Positions 1 through 10,771 of a stretch of 64,000 nucleotides of DNA are shown here, piece after piece. The position numbers and the translations under genes were made by a program. The notes under the pieces were generated by a model. It saw only the letters and a list, made by a program, of their open reading frames with translations. It was not told where the DNA came from and did no database searches. Within the stretch, counting starts at the first letter, position 1; each line of letters starts with the position of its first letter. Source of the DNA: Alphaproteobacteria bacterium (GTDB lineage Bacteria; Pseudomonadota; Alphaproteobacteria; JAVJVX01); assembly GCA_040220875.1 (NCBI GenBank), contig JAVJVX010000009.1:310001-374000 (forward strand). Reading direction: 5' to 3'.

Positions 1-2178
1 GGTCAGATTCAGTGACTGGTCCCGGCCATGCCAGGGCTTTCGCTCCGCCTCGACCATGCCGCTATTGCCGACATTGGAGCCACCGTAACAGGCACCGTCG
101 GTATTCAGAATTTCGAGCCATTTACCGGCAACAGGAACGCCAATCCGGTAATTTTGATGCACAACGGGAGAAAAATTCGCCACCACGACCACGGGGAGGC
201 CATCCCCCATCCCCTTTCTCAAGTAGACGAGCACATTTTGATCCGCATCGCTGGCGTCGATCCATTCGAAACCCTGCCACTCGCAATCGAGCTGGTGCAG
301 AGCCGGGTACTCCCGGTAGAGCAGATTCAAATCCCGGACCAGATCGCGGACACCCGCATGGAGAGGATCATCCAGCAGATGCCAGTCGAGGCTTCTGTCA
401 TGGCTCCATTCCCTTTCCTGGCCGAACTCGCCGCCCATGAAGAGCAGTTTTTTGCCGGGATGCGTCCACATGAAGGCAAAATACGCCCGCAGATTGGCGA
501 ATTTCTGCCACCGGTCTCCTGGCATTTTCGACAGAAGTGAGCCCTTCCCGTGAACGACTTCGTCGTGACTGAGCGGCAGAATGAAGTTCTCGCTGAAGGC
601 ATAGATAAGGGCGAATGTCATTTGGTCCCGATGGTAGCGCCGAAAAACCGGATCGGTTTTCATGTACTCCAGCGTGTCATGCATCCATCCCATGTTCCAT
701 TTGTACCGGAAACCAAGCCCGCCTCTCTCCACGGGTGCGCTCACACCGGGCCAGGCGGTGGATTCCTCGGCAACAGTCGCAGCTCCAGGCACTTCCGAGT
801 GAATGGTGATGTTCATCTGTCTGAGGAAACGTATCGCCTCAAGATTTTCATTACCCCCCTGCTCGTTCGGGACCCAGTCTCCCGGTTCGCGGCTGTAATC
901 GAGATAAAGCATCGACGCCACCGCATCGACTCGCAGCGCATCTACATGATATCGGGAGAGCCAGAACAGGGCATTGGCCTGGAGGAAATTCGAAACTTCC
1001 CGTCGCCCGAAATTGTAAATCAGGGTGTCCCAGTCCCTGTGAATGCCGAGGCGCGGATCGAGATGCTCGTAGAGTGCCGTACCGTCGAACCGGGCAAGTC
1101 CGTGCGGGTCCGAGGGGAAATGAGCCGGCACCCAGTCGACGATAACGCCAACGCCGGCGCGATGGCACTTGTCCACGAAAAGCGCGAATTCCTCCGGCCG
1201 TCCAAACCGGCTGGTCGGCGCGAAGAGGCCGACGGGCTGATACCCCCAGGATCCGGTAAAGGGATGCTCGGAGATCGGCAGCAATTCTATATGCGTAAAG
1301 CCCAGATCCTGAACATGGGCGATCAGCCGGTCCGCCAGTTCCTCGTAATTGGGGCTGCTCCCGTCGTCGTGGCGCCACCAGGACCCGGCATGGACCTCGT
1401 AGATCGAGATCGGCATCGCCGGATCAAACGCCGTGCCGCGCCAGGCCAGCCAGTCACTGTCGCCCCAGGCATATTCCAGAAGCCCGTGGATTCTGGAGGC
1501 GGTTTCGGGCGGCGACTGCTGCTCAAAGCTTACGGGATCCGCCTTGAGCGGCAGAATTTCGCCCCCGCCCCCCAGAATTTCGTACTTGTAAAGGGCGCCC
1601 CGCTTTAGGTCCGGGATGAAAAGCTCCCAAAGACCGCCTTCCGGGCGATGACGCATCGGATGTACCCGGCCATCCCAATTATTGAAATCCCCCACGATAC
1701 TGACCCGGCGCGCGTTGGGGGCCCATACCACGAAGGCGACCCCTTCCACACCCTCAAGCTCCATCGGGTGTGCGCCAAGACGGGTATAGAGGTGCCGATG
1801 CGTCCCCTCCGACATCAGGAAAATATCCAGCTCCCCCAGTATGAGGCCGAAGTGGTACGGGTCCTCGATTTCCCGAACCCCGCCCAGCCCCGAAAGACGC
1901 AAGCGATAGGGAAACCGGTCGCGGCGTCCGGGAATCGTTCCAGCGAAAAAACCTTCGTCATGCAGGCAAGCGAGAGGGGCGACAATACCCCCGGTTTCCT
2001 TGTCAACCACCTCGACCCGACCAGCCCCCGGCGCAATCACGCGCACGGTTACGTCATCTCCGTCGCCGCCATGCATGCCCAGGATGCGAAAGGGATCGCC
2101 ATGCCGGCCCGACATCAGTCCCATCATGTCTGCTTCAGCAACGATACCCACCTTCCGGCCCGAAATACCGGCCGTCAT
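1..2178 (-). CDS. glgB: 1,4-alpha-glucan branching enzyme GlgB (3' end cut by window edge)
   Basis: GlgB makes alpha-1,6 branches in the linear alpha-1,4-glucan built by GlgE. The reading frame is open from the ATG at 2178 to base 1 (726 codons). It lacks only the last few residues, because the visible end ([20 protein letters not shown]) is the usual GlgB C-terminus. The N-terminus carries the GlgB-specific module ([14 protein letters not shown]), then a CBM48-like domain ([20 protein letters not shown]). In the GH13 barrel the nucleophile sits in LRVDAVASM (Asp about 418) and the acid/base in AEESTAWPG (Glu about 471). The start overlaps the stop of the trehalose synthase gene as ATGA, so it is translationally coupled as the last gene of the glgE operon. 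Identification is secure. Confidence 0.95.
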   Translation of the reverse strand, partial: MTAGISGRKVGIVAEADMMGLMSGRHGDPFRILGMHGGDGDDVTVRVIAPGAGRVEVVDKETGGIVAPLACLHDEGFFAGTIPGRRDRFPYRLRLSGLGGVREIEDPYHFGLILGELDIFLMSEGTHRHLYTRLGAHPMELEGVEGVAFVVWAPNARRVSIVGDFNNWDGRVHPMRHRPEGGLWELFIPDLKRGALYKYEILGGGGEILPLKADPVSFEQQSPPETASRIHGLLEYAWGDSDWLAWRGTAFDPAMPISIYEVHAGSWWRHDDGSSPNYEELADRLIAHVQDLGFTHIELLPISEHPFTGSWGYQPVGLFAPTSRFGRPEEFALFVDKCHRAGVGVIVDWVPAHFPSDPHGLARFDGTALYEHLDPRLGIHRDWDTLIYNFGRREVSNFLQANALFWLSRYHVDALRVDAVASMLYLDYSREPGDWVPNEQGGNENLEAIRFLRQMNITIHSEVPGAATVAEESTAWPGVSAPVERGGLGFRYKWNMGWMHDTLEYMKTDPVFRRYHRDQMTFALIYAFSENFILPLSHDEVVHGKGSLLSKMPGDRWQKFANLRAYFAFMWTHPGKKLLFMGGEFGQEREWSHDRSLDWHLLDDPLHAGVRDLVRDLNLLYREYPALHQLDCEWQGFEWIDASDADQNVLVYLRKGMGDGLPVVVVANFSPVVHQNYRIGVPVAGKWLEILNTDGACYGGSNVGNSGMVEAERKPWHGRDQSLNLT

Positions 2179-5100
2179 ATCGGGGACTCCTCTTCATTCA
2201 CAATATCCAGAAGGCCGCGGATCGGGATGAACAGCCACGCCGGACGATGGCTTGCTTCGTATCGCAACTCGTAAACAGCCTTCTGGAGAACAAACATATC
2301 CAGCAAGCAAATGGCGTAGTTCCGGTTTTCAGGTTCCGCCATCGCGCCCCTCGACGCATCGAGATAACTTTCAAGAAAAGCCCGGCTCGCCATCGACCGC
2401 CAGTCGATGGCACGCTCTCTCTGGCGCTCGCTCAGGGTTCCGGTCACGTCCCTGATACGCGCTATCGCCGCCTGAGCGAGATAATCAAAAGAGCGAACTA
2501 TCCCCGCGACATCCCGCAGGGGCGAGGTCTTGAGTCGGCGTTCCTCGATCTCGCGTTGCGGCTCACCTTCGAAATCGACGAAAAAAACATCATTCTTACT
2601 GATCAGTACCTGACCCAAATGAAGGTCTCCGTGAATCCGCGTGCAGTCACCGACCGGGTCGAGACGCGCCACCCGGGCGATCCGCTCGAGCAACCGGGGT
2701 TCGGCTGCCAGAACTGCCCGGATTTCGGCCTGGAGGTCGTCCCCGGCATACCGCGCCGCGGCACGAAGCTCGGAAAGCCCATCGCGAATTTCCTGCGCGG
2801 CGGTCTCCGACCAGCCATCCAGATCAGAGCGGCCCACAGGCCGCGTACGAAATCCGGGATCCGTCGTGGAAGTGGCGAAAGCGGCATGGAGCTCGGCCGT
2901 GCGCCGACCCAGGACCGGGGCGATATCAAGAGGAAAAGCGAAGTCATTCTTTTCAGAGCCCGTATCCGCCGTAATCGCACAATGAGCTTCAAGATCCCGG
3001 CTCAGGGCCTCCAGCAGAACTTCCCACGCATCGCCCTGGTTTGGCACAAATGCGAAGGCGCTCGCGAGGGTCGTGCAGTCACCGCTGCCGTTCCTGAGGG
3101 TGACTGCGCCAAGATAGGCGGGCGTGTTTGGGTAACCAGCCGTTTCAGTCAGGAACCGCCCGACTTCCACATCGGGCTGGGGACCGGTTTTGAGGGCACG
3201 GTAGATTTTCAAAATGATGGATTCGTCGAGTATCGCTGAAACGTTGCTCTGTTCCGCGAGTGTCCGGCGCACTTCGGCAGGCCGGGGCATCGACCGCAGC
3301 CGGTCAGTCGCGTCGATTTCAAGCTTCCCGTCAATCACCTCCCGATCCTCACCCGACCAGATCAGTGCCATCAGGTCGCGTGCGAAATCGTCGTCGAAAG
3401 CCGCATCGACGACCGCGCCCAGCCGCGCTCCTCGCCGGGCCCTCGCCAGGGTGTGCGACAGGAGCCGGTTTCCCGGCTGAAGGTTTTCTGCTCCCCAGCG
3501 GATCTGCAGTGGCAGGAAATACCGGCCGCCGGCTCCGTCCGTTTCAACATCGAGTATGGTCAGCCCCTGCGTCGTGCCGGCCCGGGCCCCGAGGTAGCGG
3601 ATGCCGACCTCCTTTATTCTCGAGCCCTTTCCCGCAAACCACCGCTGAAGCGGAAGAAAGCTGGGCAGGATATCTCTTTCGAGCAGACGTCTTTCCCGCC
3701 CGACCAGAATATCCCCAACAGCCCCGTGCGGCGCGGTGAGGGTCACGAATTCGGGCAGCACTTCGGGCGGAGGTTCGTGCCAGCTTGGCACCTCCCCCGC
3801 CTCTTCTAGCCTGAACCAGTAGAAGCCGTATCCCGGCAGGGTCAGGAGATACGGCAGTTCGCCAATAGGCGGAAAAGGAGTCTGTCCTGACAATTCCACG
3901 GGCACGGCACCCCGAAACCCTTCGAGGTCCAGTTCGACCGCCTGGGCGGAACGCGCAAGATTGGCGACACACAAGATTTTTTCGTCACCCAATGTCCTCA
4001 CATAGGCCAGAATTTTCCTGTTCCTCGGGTAGAGAAACCTCATATCACCGCGCCCGAAAACCGGGTGCTGCGCGCGGACGGCCAGAATCCGTCTCATCCA
4101 GTTCAGAAGCGACGACGGGTCACGATCCTGCGACTCGACATTTATGGATTGGTAGCCGTAGATGGGATCCATTACCGGCGGCAGATAGAGCTGCTGCGGA
4201 TTGGCCCTTGAAAAACCGGCATTCCGATCGGCCGTCCATTGCATGGGCGTCCGGACCCCGTCCCGATCTCCCAGGTAATAATTGTCGCCCATGCCGATTT
4301 CATCCCCATAATACAGGATGGGTGTGCCGGGCATGGACAGGAGAAGACCGTTCATCAACTCGATCTTACGCCGGTCGTTCTGCATCAGCGGCGCGAGACG
4401 CCGCCGGATACCGAGATTTATCCGGGCCTTGGCATCCTCGGCATATGTCCGCCATAGATAATCGCGTTCTTCCTCGGTAACCATTTCAAGCGTGAGCTCG
4501 TCATGATTCCGGAGAAAAATCGCCCATTGGCAGGGAGAGGGTATTTCCGGCATCTGCCGAATGATATCCGTGACCGGGTGACGGTCTTCCTGGGCAACCG
4601 CCATGTACATTCGAGGCATCAGCGGGAAATGAAAGGCCATGTGACATTCGTCGCCGTCCCCGAAATAAGGCGCGGTGTCCTCGGGCCACTGATTTGCTTC
4701 CGCCAGGAGTAACCTGTCGTCATAATCGCGGTCCAGAACACCGCGAATGGCCTTAAGGACCTCATGGGTTTCGGGCAGGTTTTCGTTGTTCGTACCCTCG
4801 CGCTCGATGAGATAGGGAATCGCATCAAGGCGAAGACCATCAACACCCACATCCAGCCAGCGCCGCATTGTCTTGATCATCTCGCTCAGAACACGGGGGT
4901 TATCGAAGTTAAGATCGGGCTGGTGGGAATAAAAACGGTGCCAGTAATACGCCTTTGCAACGGGGTCCCAGGTCCAGTTCGAGGTCTCCGTATCGAGGAA
5001 GATGATCCGGGTGCCCTGGTAGCGCTGATCCGTATCGCTCCATACATAGAATTCGCGCGCCGCCGACCCCGGTTTGGCCCGGCGCGCCTTTTGAAACCAG

Positions 5101-5492
5101 GGGTGCTGGTCTGAAGTGTGGTTGATAACAAGTTCCGTGATCACGCGCAGGCCCCGGTGGTGCGCCTCCCTCACCAGCCGGCGAAAATCGCGCATGTCGC
5201 CATACGCCGGATTGATGCGCCGATAATCGGAGATGTCATAGCCGTCATCACGCAGGGGCGATGGATAAAACGGCAAAAGCCAGATGGCAGTCGCACCGAG
5301 AGCCTCAATGTAGTCGAGCCGCGAAATCAGCCCGCGGAAATCCCCGATGCCGTTGTCCTCAGAATCCTGAAATGCCTTGACGTGCAATTGGTAGATGATG
5401 GCGTCCTTGTACCATTCCGGGTCTGGCGCGAGTCTGGTCACGCGGCCGCGGCAGGGTTTTGTCTGGACCAGTTGGGAGGCATCCTGATTCAT
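2175..5492 (-). CDS. treS: Trehalose synthase-maltokinase fusion (TreS-Mak)
   Basis: This bifunctional 1105-residue enzyme has an N-terminal GH13 trehalose synthase that interconverts trehalose and maltose, and a C-terminal maltokinase that phosphorylates maltose to maltose 1-phosphate, the donor for GlgE. TreS marks are [12 protein letters not shown] near the N-terminus, the nucleophile in [11 protein letters not shown] (Asp about 222), and FLRNHDEL. The kinase shows the aminoglycoside-phosphotransferase-like catalytic loop [10 protein letters not shown] (about residue 954) followed by [14 protein letters not shown]. The frame could start 30 codons earlier at 5582, but the ATG at 5492 overlaps the glgE stop as ATGA and begins the conserved protein, so I chose it. 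Fused TreS-Mak proteins are known beside glgE in several bacteria. Confidence 0.95.
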   Translation of the reverse strand: MNQDASQLVQTKPCRGRVTRLAPDPEWYKDAIIYQLHVKAFQDSEDNGIGDFRGLISRLDYIEALGATAIWLLPFYPSPLRDDGYDISDYRRINPAYGDMRDFRRLVREAHHRGLRVITELVINHTSDQHPWFQKARRAKPGSAAREFYVWSDTDQRYQGTRIIFLDTETSNWTWDPVAKAYYWHRFYSHQPDLNFDNPRVLSEMIKTMRRWLDVGVDGLRLDAIPYLIEREGTNNENLPETHEVLKAIRGVLDRDYDDRLLLAEANQWPEDTAPYFGDGDECHMAFHFPLMPRMYMAVAQEDRHPVTDIIRQMPEIPSPCQWAIFLRNHDELTLEMVTEEERDYLWRTYAEDAKARINLGIRRRLAPLMQNDRRKIELMNGLLLSMPGTPILYYGDEIGMGDNYYLGDRDGVRTPMQWTADRNAGFSRANPQQLYLPPVMDPIYGYQSINVESQDRDPSSLLNWMRRILAVRAQHPVFGRGDMRFLYPRNRKILAYVRTLGDEKILCVANLARSAQAVELDLEGFRGAVPVELSGQTPFPPIGELPYLLTLPGYGFYWFRLEEAGEVPSWHEPPPEVLPEFVTLTAPHGAVGDILVGRERRLLERDILPSFLPLQRWFAGKGSRIKEVGIRYLGARAGTTQGLTILDVETDGAGGRYFLPLQIRWGAENLQPGNRLLSHTLARARRGARLGAVVDAAFDDDFARDLMALIWSGEDREVIDGKLEIDATDRLRSMPRPAEVRRTLAEQSNVSAILDESIILKIYRALKTGPQPDVEVGRFLTETAGYPNTPAYLGAVTLRNGSGDCTTLASAFAFVPNQGDAWEVLLEALSRDLEAHCAITADTGSEKNDFAFPLDIAPVLGRRTAELHAAFATSTTDPGFRTRPVGRSDLDGWSETAAQEIRDGLSELRAAARYAGDDLQAEIRAVLAAEPRLLERIARVARLDPVGDCTRIHGDLHLGQVLISKNDVFFVDFEGEPQREIEERRLKTSPLRDVAGIVRSFDYLAQAAIARIRDVTGTLSERQRERAIDWRSMASRAFLESYLDASRGAMAEPENRNYAICLLDMFVLQKAVYELRYEASHRPAWLFIPIRGLLDIVNEEESPI

Positions 5493-7513
5493 GGCGACTC
5501 TTCCCAGTCCCGGAAAAGGCGCCAGATGGCGTAGGGGCAAACACCGGGGTCGAGACGGACCCGCTGAATCTTGCCGCGCCACTGAAAAACCTCACCGCTC
5601 ACCAGATCCTCCACCCCGATCGAGGCTTTGTCCGGCAGGTCAAACTCCCACAGTGGCACCTCAATTTCCGCTTCCTGCACACGGTGGGGATCGAGGGAAA
5701 CGGCGACCAGAACAAAGCTCCCGCAGTCCGGCGTTCGCCGCCCGTAATAGAGAATCTGATCGTTCCAGGCGTTATAGAATTCGACGTTTCGGAAATCCCG
5801 AAACGCCGGGTGGGTTCGACGCAGCCTGTTGAGAAGGGCGATATCGTCGCGAATGTGGCCCGGGCGGTCCCAATCCCAGACCCGGATCTGATACTTCTCG
5901 GAATCGAGGTATTCTTCGCGGTCCGGAAGGGCGCGCGCTTCACAAAGCTCGAATCCGCAATATATCCCGTAATTGCCGGACAGGGTGGCCGCCAGGACAA
6001 GCCTGATCCGAAAGGCCGCACGACCGCCGCTCTGAAGAAAATGCGGATTGATATCGGGCGTGTTTGTAAAAAAATTGGGCCGCATATAGTAACGGCATTC
6101 GGTCGTCGTCAGCTCCGTCAGGTACTCCGTCAGTTCCCGCTTTGTATTGCGCCAGGTGAAATAGGTGTAGGACTGCGTGAAACCCACCTTCGCGAGGCGT
6201 TTCATCATCTTGGGCCGGGTGAAGGCCTCCGAGAGAAAAATCACATCCGGATAACGGGACTGAACCTCCCCAATCAGCCATTCCCAGAAGGGCAAGGGTT
6301 TGGTGTGCGGGTTGTCGACCCGAAAAATACGCACCCGCCTGGCCGCCCAGAACAGGACGACGTCGCGCAGCGCGTGCCACAGCCCGGGGAACGCGTCGCG
6401 ATAGAAATGGACGTTGACGATATCCTCATATGTCTTGGGTGGATTCTCCGCGAACTTGATGGTGCCATCGGGCCGCCAGTCGAACCATTCGGGATGCTCC
6501 TTTATCCAGGGATGGTCGGGCGCACACTGGATAGCGAAATCGAGCGCTATTTCGATGCCTTGCGCAGCCGCCTCGGAGACCAGCCGGTCGAAATCCTCGA
6601 AACTTCCGAGGGCGGGATGGATGGCATCATGCCCGCCTTCCGCCGCACCAATGGCGTAGAGACTCCCTGGGTCGCCAGGCGCCGCCTCCAGCGCGTTATT
6701 CGGCCCCTTCCGATTGATCCGTCCAATCGGATGGATGGGCGTGAGATAAAGCACATCGAAGCCGAGTTCCCGTACGTAGGGCAGCCGGCGAATGACATCG
6801 TCGAACGTGCCGTGGCGCTCCGCCTCCCCTGATTGAGACCGGGGTGTCAACTCATACCAGGCGCTGAAGGCGGCGCGCGGCCGGTCAACGTGGATGGGCA
6901 GCACCCTGTCAAACCGCGTCATGTTTGCGCGCGGCCCTGCTCGCAGAAGCCGCCGGGCGACGTCGTCATCAAGGAGAAGCGCAAGCCGTGCCCCGTCGTC
7001 AGAGCTGGCGGCCACAGTCTCGAGAACCGCAGCAAGGGCATCGTGGTCGGCTTTGTCCCGGACCGCGAGATTATTCAGCCCCTGACGCAAAAGTTCCTGG
7101 CCTTCCGTGATCTCGACCTTGATCGTGTGTCCGGCCGCTAATTTTTTCTTTACGTCGGCCCGCCAGGTGGCAAACAGATCCCGCCACGCAATGACCGTGA
7201 ACTCATACGGCGCGGCCTCCTCGATCCGAAGAAAGCCTCGCCAGCGGTCGTTATCGTAAAACCGCATCGGGACTTCGGCCCAATCCGCCGAACCCGCCAC
7301 ACAATAGAGCACCGCCGCCCGCAATTCGTCGTGGCCGTCGCAAAAGATGTCCGCTTCGATGGTTATCGCCTCGCCTGGCACAGCCTTGGCCGCAAATCGC
7401 CCGCCATTGATTTCCGGGGCGACGTTTTCAATCGCAATCCGCTGTGCCGCTAGCTCCCGAAGCCGCCCGGTCTGGGGGCGGCTGTTAAGCCCGGCGATCC
7501 GGTCGGCCTTCAT
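5489..7513 (-). CDS. glgE: Alpha-1,4-glucan:maltose-1-phosphate maltosyltransferase GlgE
   Basis: GlgE transfers maltose from maltose 1-phosphate to the non-reducing end of an alpha-1,4-glucan, releasing phosphate. The 674-residue length is normal for the family. An N-terminal beta-sandwich region is followed by a GH13_3 barrel. The signature YELTPRS is present, the nucleophile lies in RVDNPHTKPLPFWEW (Asp about 399), and the general acid in FLSEAFTRPKMM (Glu about 428). It is the first gene of the operon glgE-treS/mak-glgB, in which both junctions are four-base ATGA overlaps. No glgA or glgC is visible nearby, consistent with glucan synthesis from trehalose or maltose 1-phosphate. Its promoter must lie in the 645-bp gap shared with otsA. 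Confidence 0.95.
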   Translation of the reverse strand: MKADRIAGLNSRPQTGRLRELAAQRIAIENVAPEINGGRFAAKAVPGEAITIEADIFCDGHDELRAAVLYCVAGSADWAEVPMRFYDNDRWRGFLRIEEAAPYEFTVIAWRDLFATWRADVKKKLAAGHTIKVEITEGQELLRQGLNNLAVRDKADHDALAAVLETVAASSDDGARLALLLDDDVARRLLRAGPRANMTRFDRVLPIHVDRPRAAFSAWYELTPRSQSGEAERHGTFDDVIRRLPYVRELGFDVLYLTPIHPIGRINRKGPNNALEAAPGDPGSLYAIGAAEGGHDAIHPALGSFEDFDRLVSEAAAQGIEIALDFAIQCAPDHPWIKEHPEWFDWRPDGTIKFAENPPKTYEDIVNVHFYRDAFPGLWHALRDVVLFWAARRVRIFRVDNPHTKPLPFWEWLIGEVQSRYPDVIFLSEAFTRPKMMKRLAKVGFTQSYTYFTWRNTKRELTEYLTELTTTECRYYMRPNFFTNTPDINPHFLQSGGRAAFRIRLVLAATLSGNYGIYCGFELCEARALPDREEYLDSEKYQIRVWDWDRPGHIRDDIALLNRLRRTHPAFRDFRNVEFYNAWNDQILYYGRRTPDCGSFVLVAVSLDPHRVQEAEIEVPLWEFDLPDKASIGVEDLVSGEVFQWRGKIQRVRLDPGVCPYAIWRLFRDWEESP

Positions 7514-8158
7514 CGATGCGCCTGCCTATCGTTGTGGTCTGCCACTTTCGAGCGTGCTCTGCCCTCCGCTCGACCTCCCTGTGTGCGGGCGGGCGCATAC
7601 ACGATCACGAGCGCCGCTGAGGTCACTGGGCCACTATGGCACCAAGCCTGATAAACAGCCGACGCTCCTTCCGGGAGCGCTTTATATCCCAAAGGGGGTA
7701 GGCTGCGGATCGCCGGTCCCTCCCATGCCGCGTATGACGGCCACCGTTTGGTCGGACCGGACTAAGCCAAGGCGCAACACGTCCGAATTTCCTTTAGGCA
7801 ACCAATCTACAGGAGGCCTCGAACCGAGCTGGTTGATCCTAATCAATGACGACAAAGGAAGAACGCAACAGATTGCGTCAGCGCTTCACGCAAACAACGG
7901 CACCTGGGAATCCTGCTATTCCTGCATCGACAGAAATATTCTCGGCAATCGAAAAACGGCGAGAGGCCGGGGGGCCCAGCAACCCAATTGCCTCCTGTCG
8001 CCCAACTCCCGATGAGCCCCAGGGGGGGAGAAAACCAACTCCCGGGCCCAGGTCCTCGGGTCCAGGTCCTCGGGTCCAGGCGCCAAAAGCACCCCATCCA
8101 GAAACCGCGCCATGACGGAGACGCGCCATGACGCAAGAGCCCAACTTTCCTGGAGATC
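7514..8158. other. Divergent intergenic region between glgE and otsA
   Basis: No gene is supported in this 645-bp gap, though several unconserved open frames cross it. It should carry the promoters of glgE (minus) and otsA (plus), but I cannot place a convincing -35/-10 pair. A small hairpin (CGCTCC, loop, GGAGCG at 7663-7679) and the 14-bp tandem repeat at 8049-8080 are the only structures seen. An untested possibility is that it holds a stress-response regulatory region, since both flanking genes act in trehalose metabolism. Confidence 0.5.
8049..8080. repeat. 14-bp direct tandem repeat, 2.3 copies
   Basis: The unit CAGGTCCTCGGGTC occurs twice head-to-tail (8049-8062 and 8063-8076) and a third copy begins (CAGG). 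It lies about 80 bp upstream of otsA. It is GC-rich and could be slippage-prone or a binding site; the sequence does not decide which. Confidence 0.7.
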
Positions 8159-9733
8159 ATGGCCATGCCCCGCCTCGTTCTGGTTTCAAACCGCGTCCCC
8201 GCATCGCCCAACCGGCAACCGGCGGGCGGCCTTGCAACCGCGCTGAGCGCGGCCCTCAAGGAATTGGGCGGGATGTGGTTCGGCTGGAGCGGGGACACAA
8301 CGGATATCCCATCGGGAACCGCGAGACTTCATCACTGTGATAACCAGACCTTAGCCACAATCGACCTTTCACCGACCGAACATGAACTCTACTACAACTG
8401 CTTCTCCAATCGGGCGCTCTGGCCCATTTTTCACGGTAGGGCAGACCTCGCGACGGTGCACGCCGAGGCGTATGCCACCTACCGTTCGGTAAACCGGAAA
8501 TTTGCCGATTCCCTTCTGCCCCATCTTCAGCACGACGATTTAATCTGGGTGCATGACTACCATTTGATCCCCCTCGGCGCTGAACTCCGGCGCCGCGGCG
8601 TCCGCTCGGCGATTGGCTTCTTCCTTCATATCCCCTTTCCGGCGCCCGAAACTTTCGCCGCCCTTCCCTGGGCTCACGACCTGGCGCGCGCCCTTATGGA
8701 TTATGACCTCGTCGGCTTTCAGACCCGAACCTGTCAGCGAAATTTCAGGGAATTCGTCAACCAGAAATTCGCCGGCTTTTCGGGTCGGCCCGGACAACTG
8801 CCCGCGGGCGGATTTCCCCGGACAGAAGTGCACCCCGTTGGTATCGACGCGGATTATTTCGCGACGCTCGCAGCCTCGGAACCCGTGGCCGAGCATGCCT
8901 CGTACCTGCGCAATTGCCTCAATGGTCAAAGCGGGATCGTCGGGGTCGAGCGCCTGGACTACAGCAAGGGTATCGCTGAACGTTTCCGCGCCTTCGAAAT
9001 ACTGCTCAGGGATTCGCCCGACCTCGCCGGCCAGGTAACCCTTCTTCAGATCGCGGCGCCGTCGAGGCTCGGCGTGCCGGAATACCAGCAACTCAAAGCC
9101 GATCTCGAGGCCCTCTCGGGGCGGATCAACGCGGAGTTGAGCCATTTCGGCTGGACGCCCATCTGCTACCTGAACCGGGCTTTCAGCCATCAGCAAGTCG
9201 CGGCCATGTTCCGCGCATGTCGTGTCGGCCTGGTCACGCCTTTGCGGGACGGAATGAACCTCGTGGCCAAGGAATATGTGGCGGCCCAGGATCCGACAGA
9301 CCCGGGAGTGCTGATCCTTTCCGCCTTCGCAGGGTCCGCCGCCCAGCTTGAAGAGGCACTGATTGTCAATCCGTACGATGCTGAATCCATGGCCAGCGCC
9401 CTGCGCAAAGCGTTGGTCATGCCACTCGCCGAGCGCCAGGCCAGATGGCAGGCCTTGCGCAAACGGATCGGAACCCACAACGTGCACGCCTGGCGCCGGA
9501 ACTTTCTACGGTCCCTGCGGGAATCCGCTCATCCGGCACCCGGGCTCAAGCTCCACTCCCTGAAAACGGCCACCGGCCCCGATTCCGCCCGTCCCCTGCC
9601 CGCACCACGCTGGCCCGCGCGGGCCGGACGTCCAGAAATCCGGCCGCCCCAATCGTTCGTGCCGCCCGAGCACCTCCTCCAGTTGGACAGAGGCCGGGCG
9701 AGCCAGACAGCCAACCGAAATCGCGAGGACTGA
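8159..9733 (+). CDS. otsA: Trehalose-6-phosphate synthase OtsA
   Basis: OtsA (GT20) joins UDP-glucose (or another NDP-glucose) and glucose 6-phosphate to give trehalose 6-phosphate. The 524-residue protein has the N-terminal phosphate-binding start PRLVLVSNRVP with GGLATALSAAL, then DLIWVHDYHLIPL, GFFLHIPFP, VERLDYSKGI (about residue 264) and GLVTPLRDGMNLVAKEY, all typical of the family. About 50 residues at the C-terminus, rich in Pro and Arg, extend beyond the catalytic core. The ATG at 8159 has a GGAG only three bases away; the in-frame ATG at 8165 gives better spacing and may be the true start. No otsB phosphatase is visible. The gene is divergent from the glgE operon, which uses trehalose as feedstock. 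Confidence 0.93.
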   Translation: MAMPRLVLVSNRVPASPNRQPAGGLATALSAALKELGGMWFGWSGDTTDIPSGTARLHHCDNQTLATIDLSPTEHELYYNCFSNRALWPIFHGRADLATVHAEAYATYRSVNRKFADSLLPHLQHDDLIWVHDYHLIPLGAELRRRGVRSAIGFFLHIPFPAPETFAALPWAHDLARALMDYDLVGFQTRTCQRNFREFVNQKFAGFSGRPGQLPAGGFPRTEVHPVGIDADYFATLAASEPVAEHASYLRNCLNGQSGIVGVERLDYSKGIAERFRAFEILLRDSPDLAGQVTLLQIAAPSRLGVPEYQQLKADLEALSGRINAELSHFGWTPICYLNRAFSHQQVAAMFRACRVGLVTPLRDGMNLVAKEYVAAQDPTDPGVLILSAFAGSAAQLEEALIVNPYDAESMASALRKALVMPLAERQARWQALRKRIGTHNVHAWRRNFLRSLRESAHPAPGLKLHSLKTATGPDSARPLPAPRWPARAGRPEIRPPQSFVPPEHLLQLDRGRASQTANRNRED

Positions 9734-9792
9734 GACCGGACTCCGCCACCAGGCCGATCCAGAAGCCCAATACGCAGGCATGAAGGCAGACC

Positions 9793-10371
9793 ATGGACAA
9801 GCCAGTTCAGATAACGTTCAAGCACCTCGACTCGGCGCCGGCGGTGGAAAACGAAATTCGGTCGCGCGTCGAGGGGCTGGAAAAGCTCTTCCCGCACATT
9901 GTCAGTTGCCGGGTGACCGTCGAAGCACCGCACCGACACCGCCGCCACGGCCAACTCTATAACGTGGGAGTTTTTCTGCACGTGCCGGGACACGACATCA
10001 CGGTCAACCAGCATGACACGCGGAATGATGCTTACCAGGATATCATGGTTGCCGTGCATGACGCATTTGACGACGCCACCCGTCGTCTTCAGGACGCCGT
10101 CAATGAGATGGAAGGCAAGGTCAAGGTACACGCGCCGCCTCGGACCGGACGGATCTGTCGCCTGTTCCCCGAGGCAGATCACGGTTTCATCGAAACCCCG
10201 GAGGGCGAGGTCTATTTCCACAGGAATGCCGTGTTGAATGATGCCTTCCCGGCCTTGTCCCTTGGCGACGAGGTTCGACTCGTTGTCGCCGAAAAGGAAA
10301 GCGCGCATGGCTACCAGGCCACAACCGTTCACCCCGTCGGCAAGCACCATCCGGTCAAGGGCGGCGCCTGA
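9793..10371 (+). CDS. HPF/RaiA-type ribosome hibernation protein fused to a cold-shock domain
   Basis: The first roughly 110 residues match the S30AE/HPF fold (ITFKHLDSAPAVENEIRSRV, VTVEAPHRHRRHGQLYNV, DITVNQ, HDAFDDATRRLQD). Such proteins bind the 30S decoding site and silence ribosomes under stress. The C-terminal 65 residues resemble a cold-shock domain (TGRICRLFPEADHGFIET, VYFHRNAV, GDEVRLVV), a single-stranded nucleic-acid-binding OB fold with the RNP2-like FIET and VYFH strands. The total of 192 residues fits such fusions, which occur in some Proteobacteria. It lies 60 bp after otsA on the same strand and may be co-transcribed with it as a stress gene. The domain calls are good; the cellular role is inferred. 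Confidence 0.85.
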   Translation: MDKPVQITFKHLDSAPAVENEIRSRVEGLEKLFPHIVSCRVTVEAPHRHRRHGQLYNVGVFLHVPGHDITVNQHDTRNDAYQDIMVAVHDAFDDATRRLQDAVNEMEGKVKVHAPPRTGRICRLFPEADHGFIETPEGEVYFHRNAVLNDAFPALSLGDEVRLVVAEKESAHGYQATTVHPVGKHHPVKGGA

Positions 10372-10442
10372 ACCGCCGGCACCCGGATTTTGGGAAGGGC
10401 CGGATTGCCTTTCTTCTCGCAACAAACATAGGAAGTAAGATC

Positions 10443-10739
10443 ATGCCCATCTTCGTGATGCTCACCCGACTGAGTCCGCAGGCAGCGACTGATGCCCGGG
10501 CGCTCGAGGAGCTCGAGCGCGGCGTGGCCGAGAAGATCGCGTCAAAATGTCCCGAGATCCGCTGGAAATCGAACTATGCGTTGCTCGGCCGCCACGATTA
10601 TCTCGATATTTTCGAAGCTCCGGATATCGAGACCGCATCGAAAGTCGCGGCGCTCACACGCACCGGCGGCCATGCCCACACCGAGATCTGGCCGGCCGTG
10701 CCCTGGGATGACTTCAAGTCCATGATCCGCGCGCTATAG
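10443..10739 (+). CDS. GYD-domain small protein
   Basis: This 98-residue protein (MPIFVMLTRLSPQ...GRHDYLDIFEAPD...THTEIWPAVPWDDF region) matches the GYD family, whose name comes from a conserved Gly-Tyr-Asp motif; here the motif reads GRHDYLDIF. The fold is a ferredoxin-like alpha/beta unit with no established biochemical role. The ATG at 10443 follows a GGAAG-like ribosome-binding site. It is on the same strand as the HPF fusion, 71 bp downstream, and converges with the next gene. Function unknown. Confidence 0.75.
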   Translation: MPIFVMLTRLSPQAATDARALEELERGVAEKIASKCPEIRWKSNYALLGRHDYLDIFEAPDIETASKVAALTRTGGHAHTEIWPAVPWDDFKSMIRAL

Positions 10740-10771
10740 GCGCCGAGAGGATGCCGGCCATTCTGCGGAGG

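Noticed and set aside
550-1608. 352-codon open frame on the plus strand
   Set aside because: Antisense to glgB, which reads with all GH13 motifs on the minus strand.
5459-6832. 457-codon open frame on the plus strand
   Set aside because: It lies opposite glgE, whose motifs are clear on the minus strand; high GC content leaves long antisense frames. The translation shows no domain.
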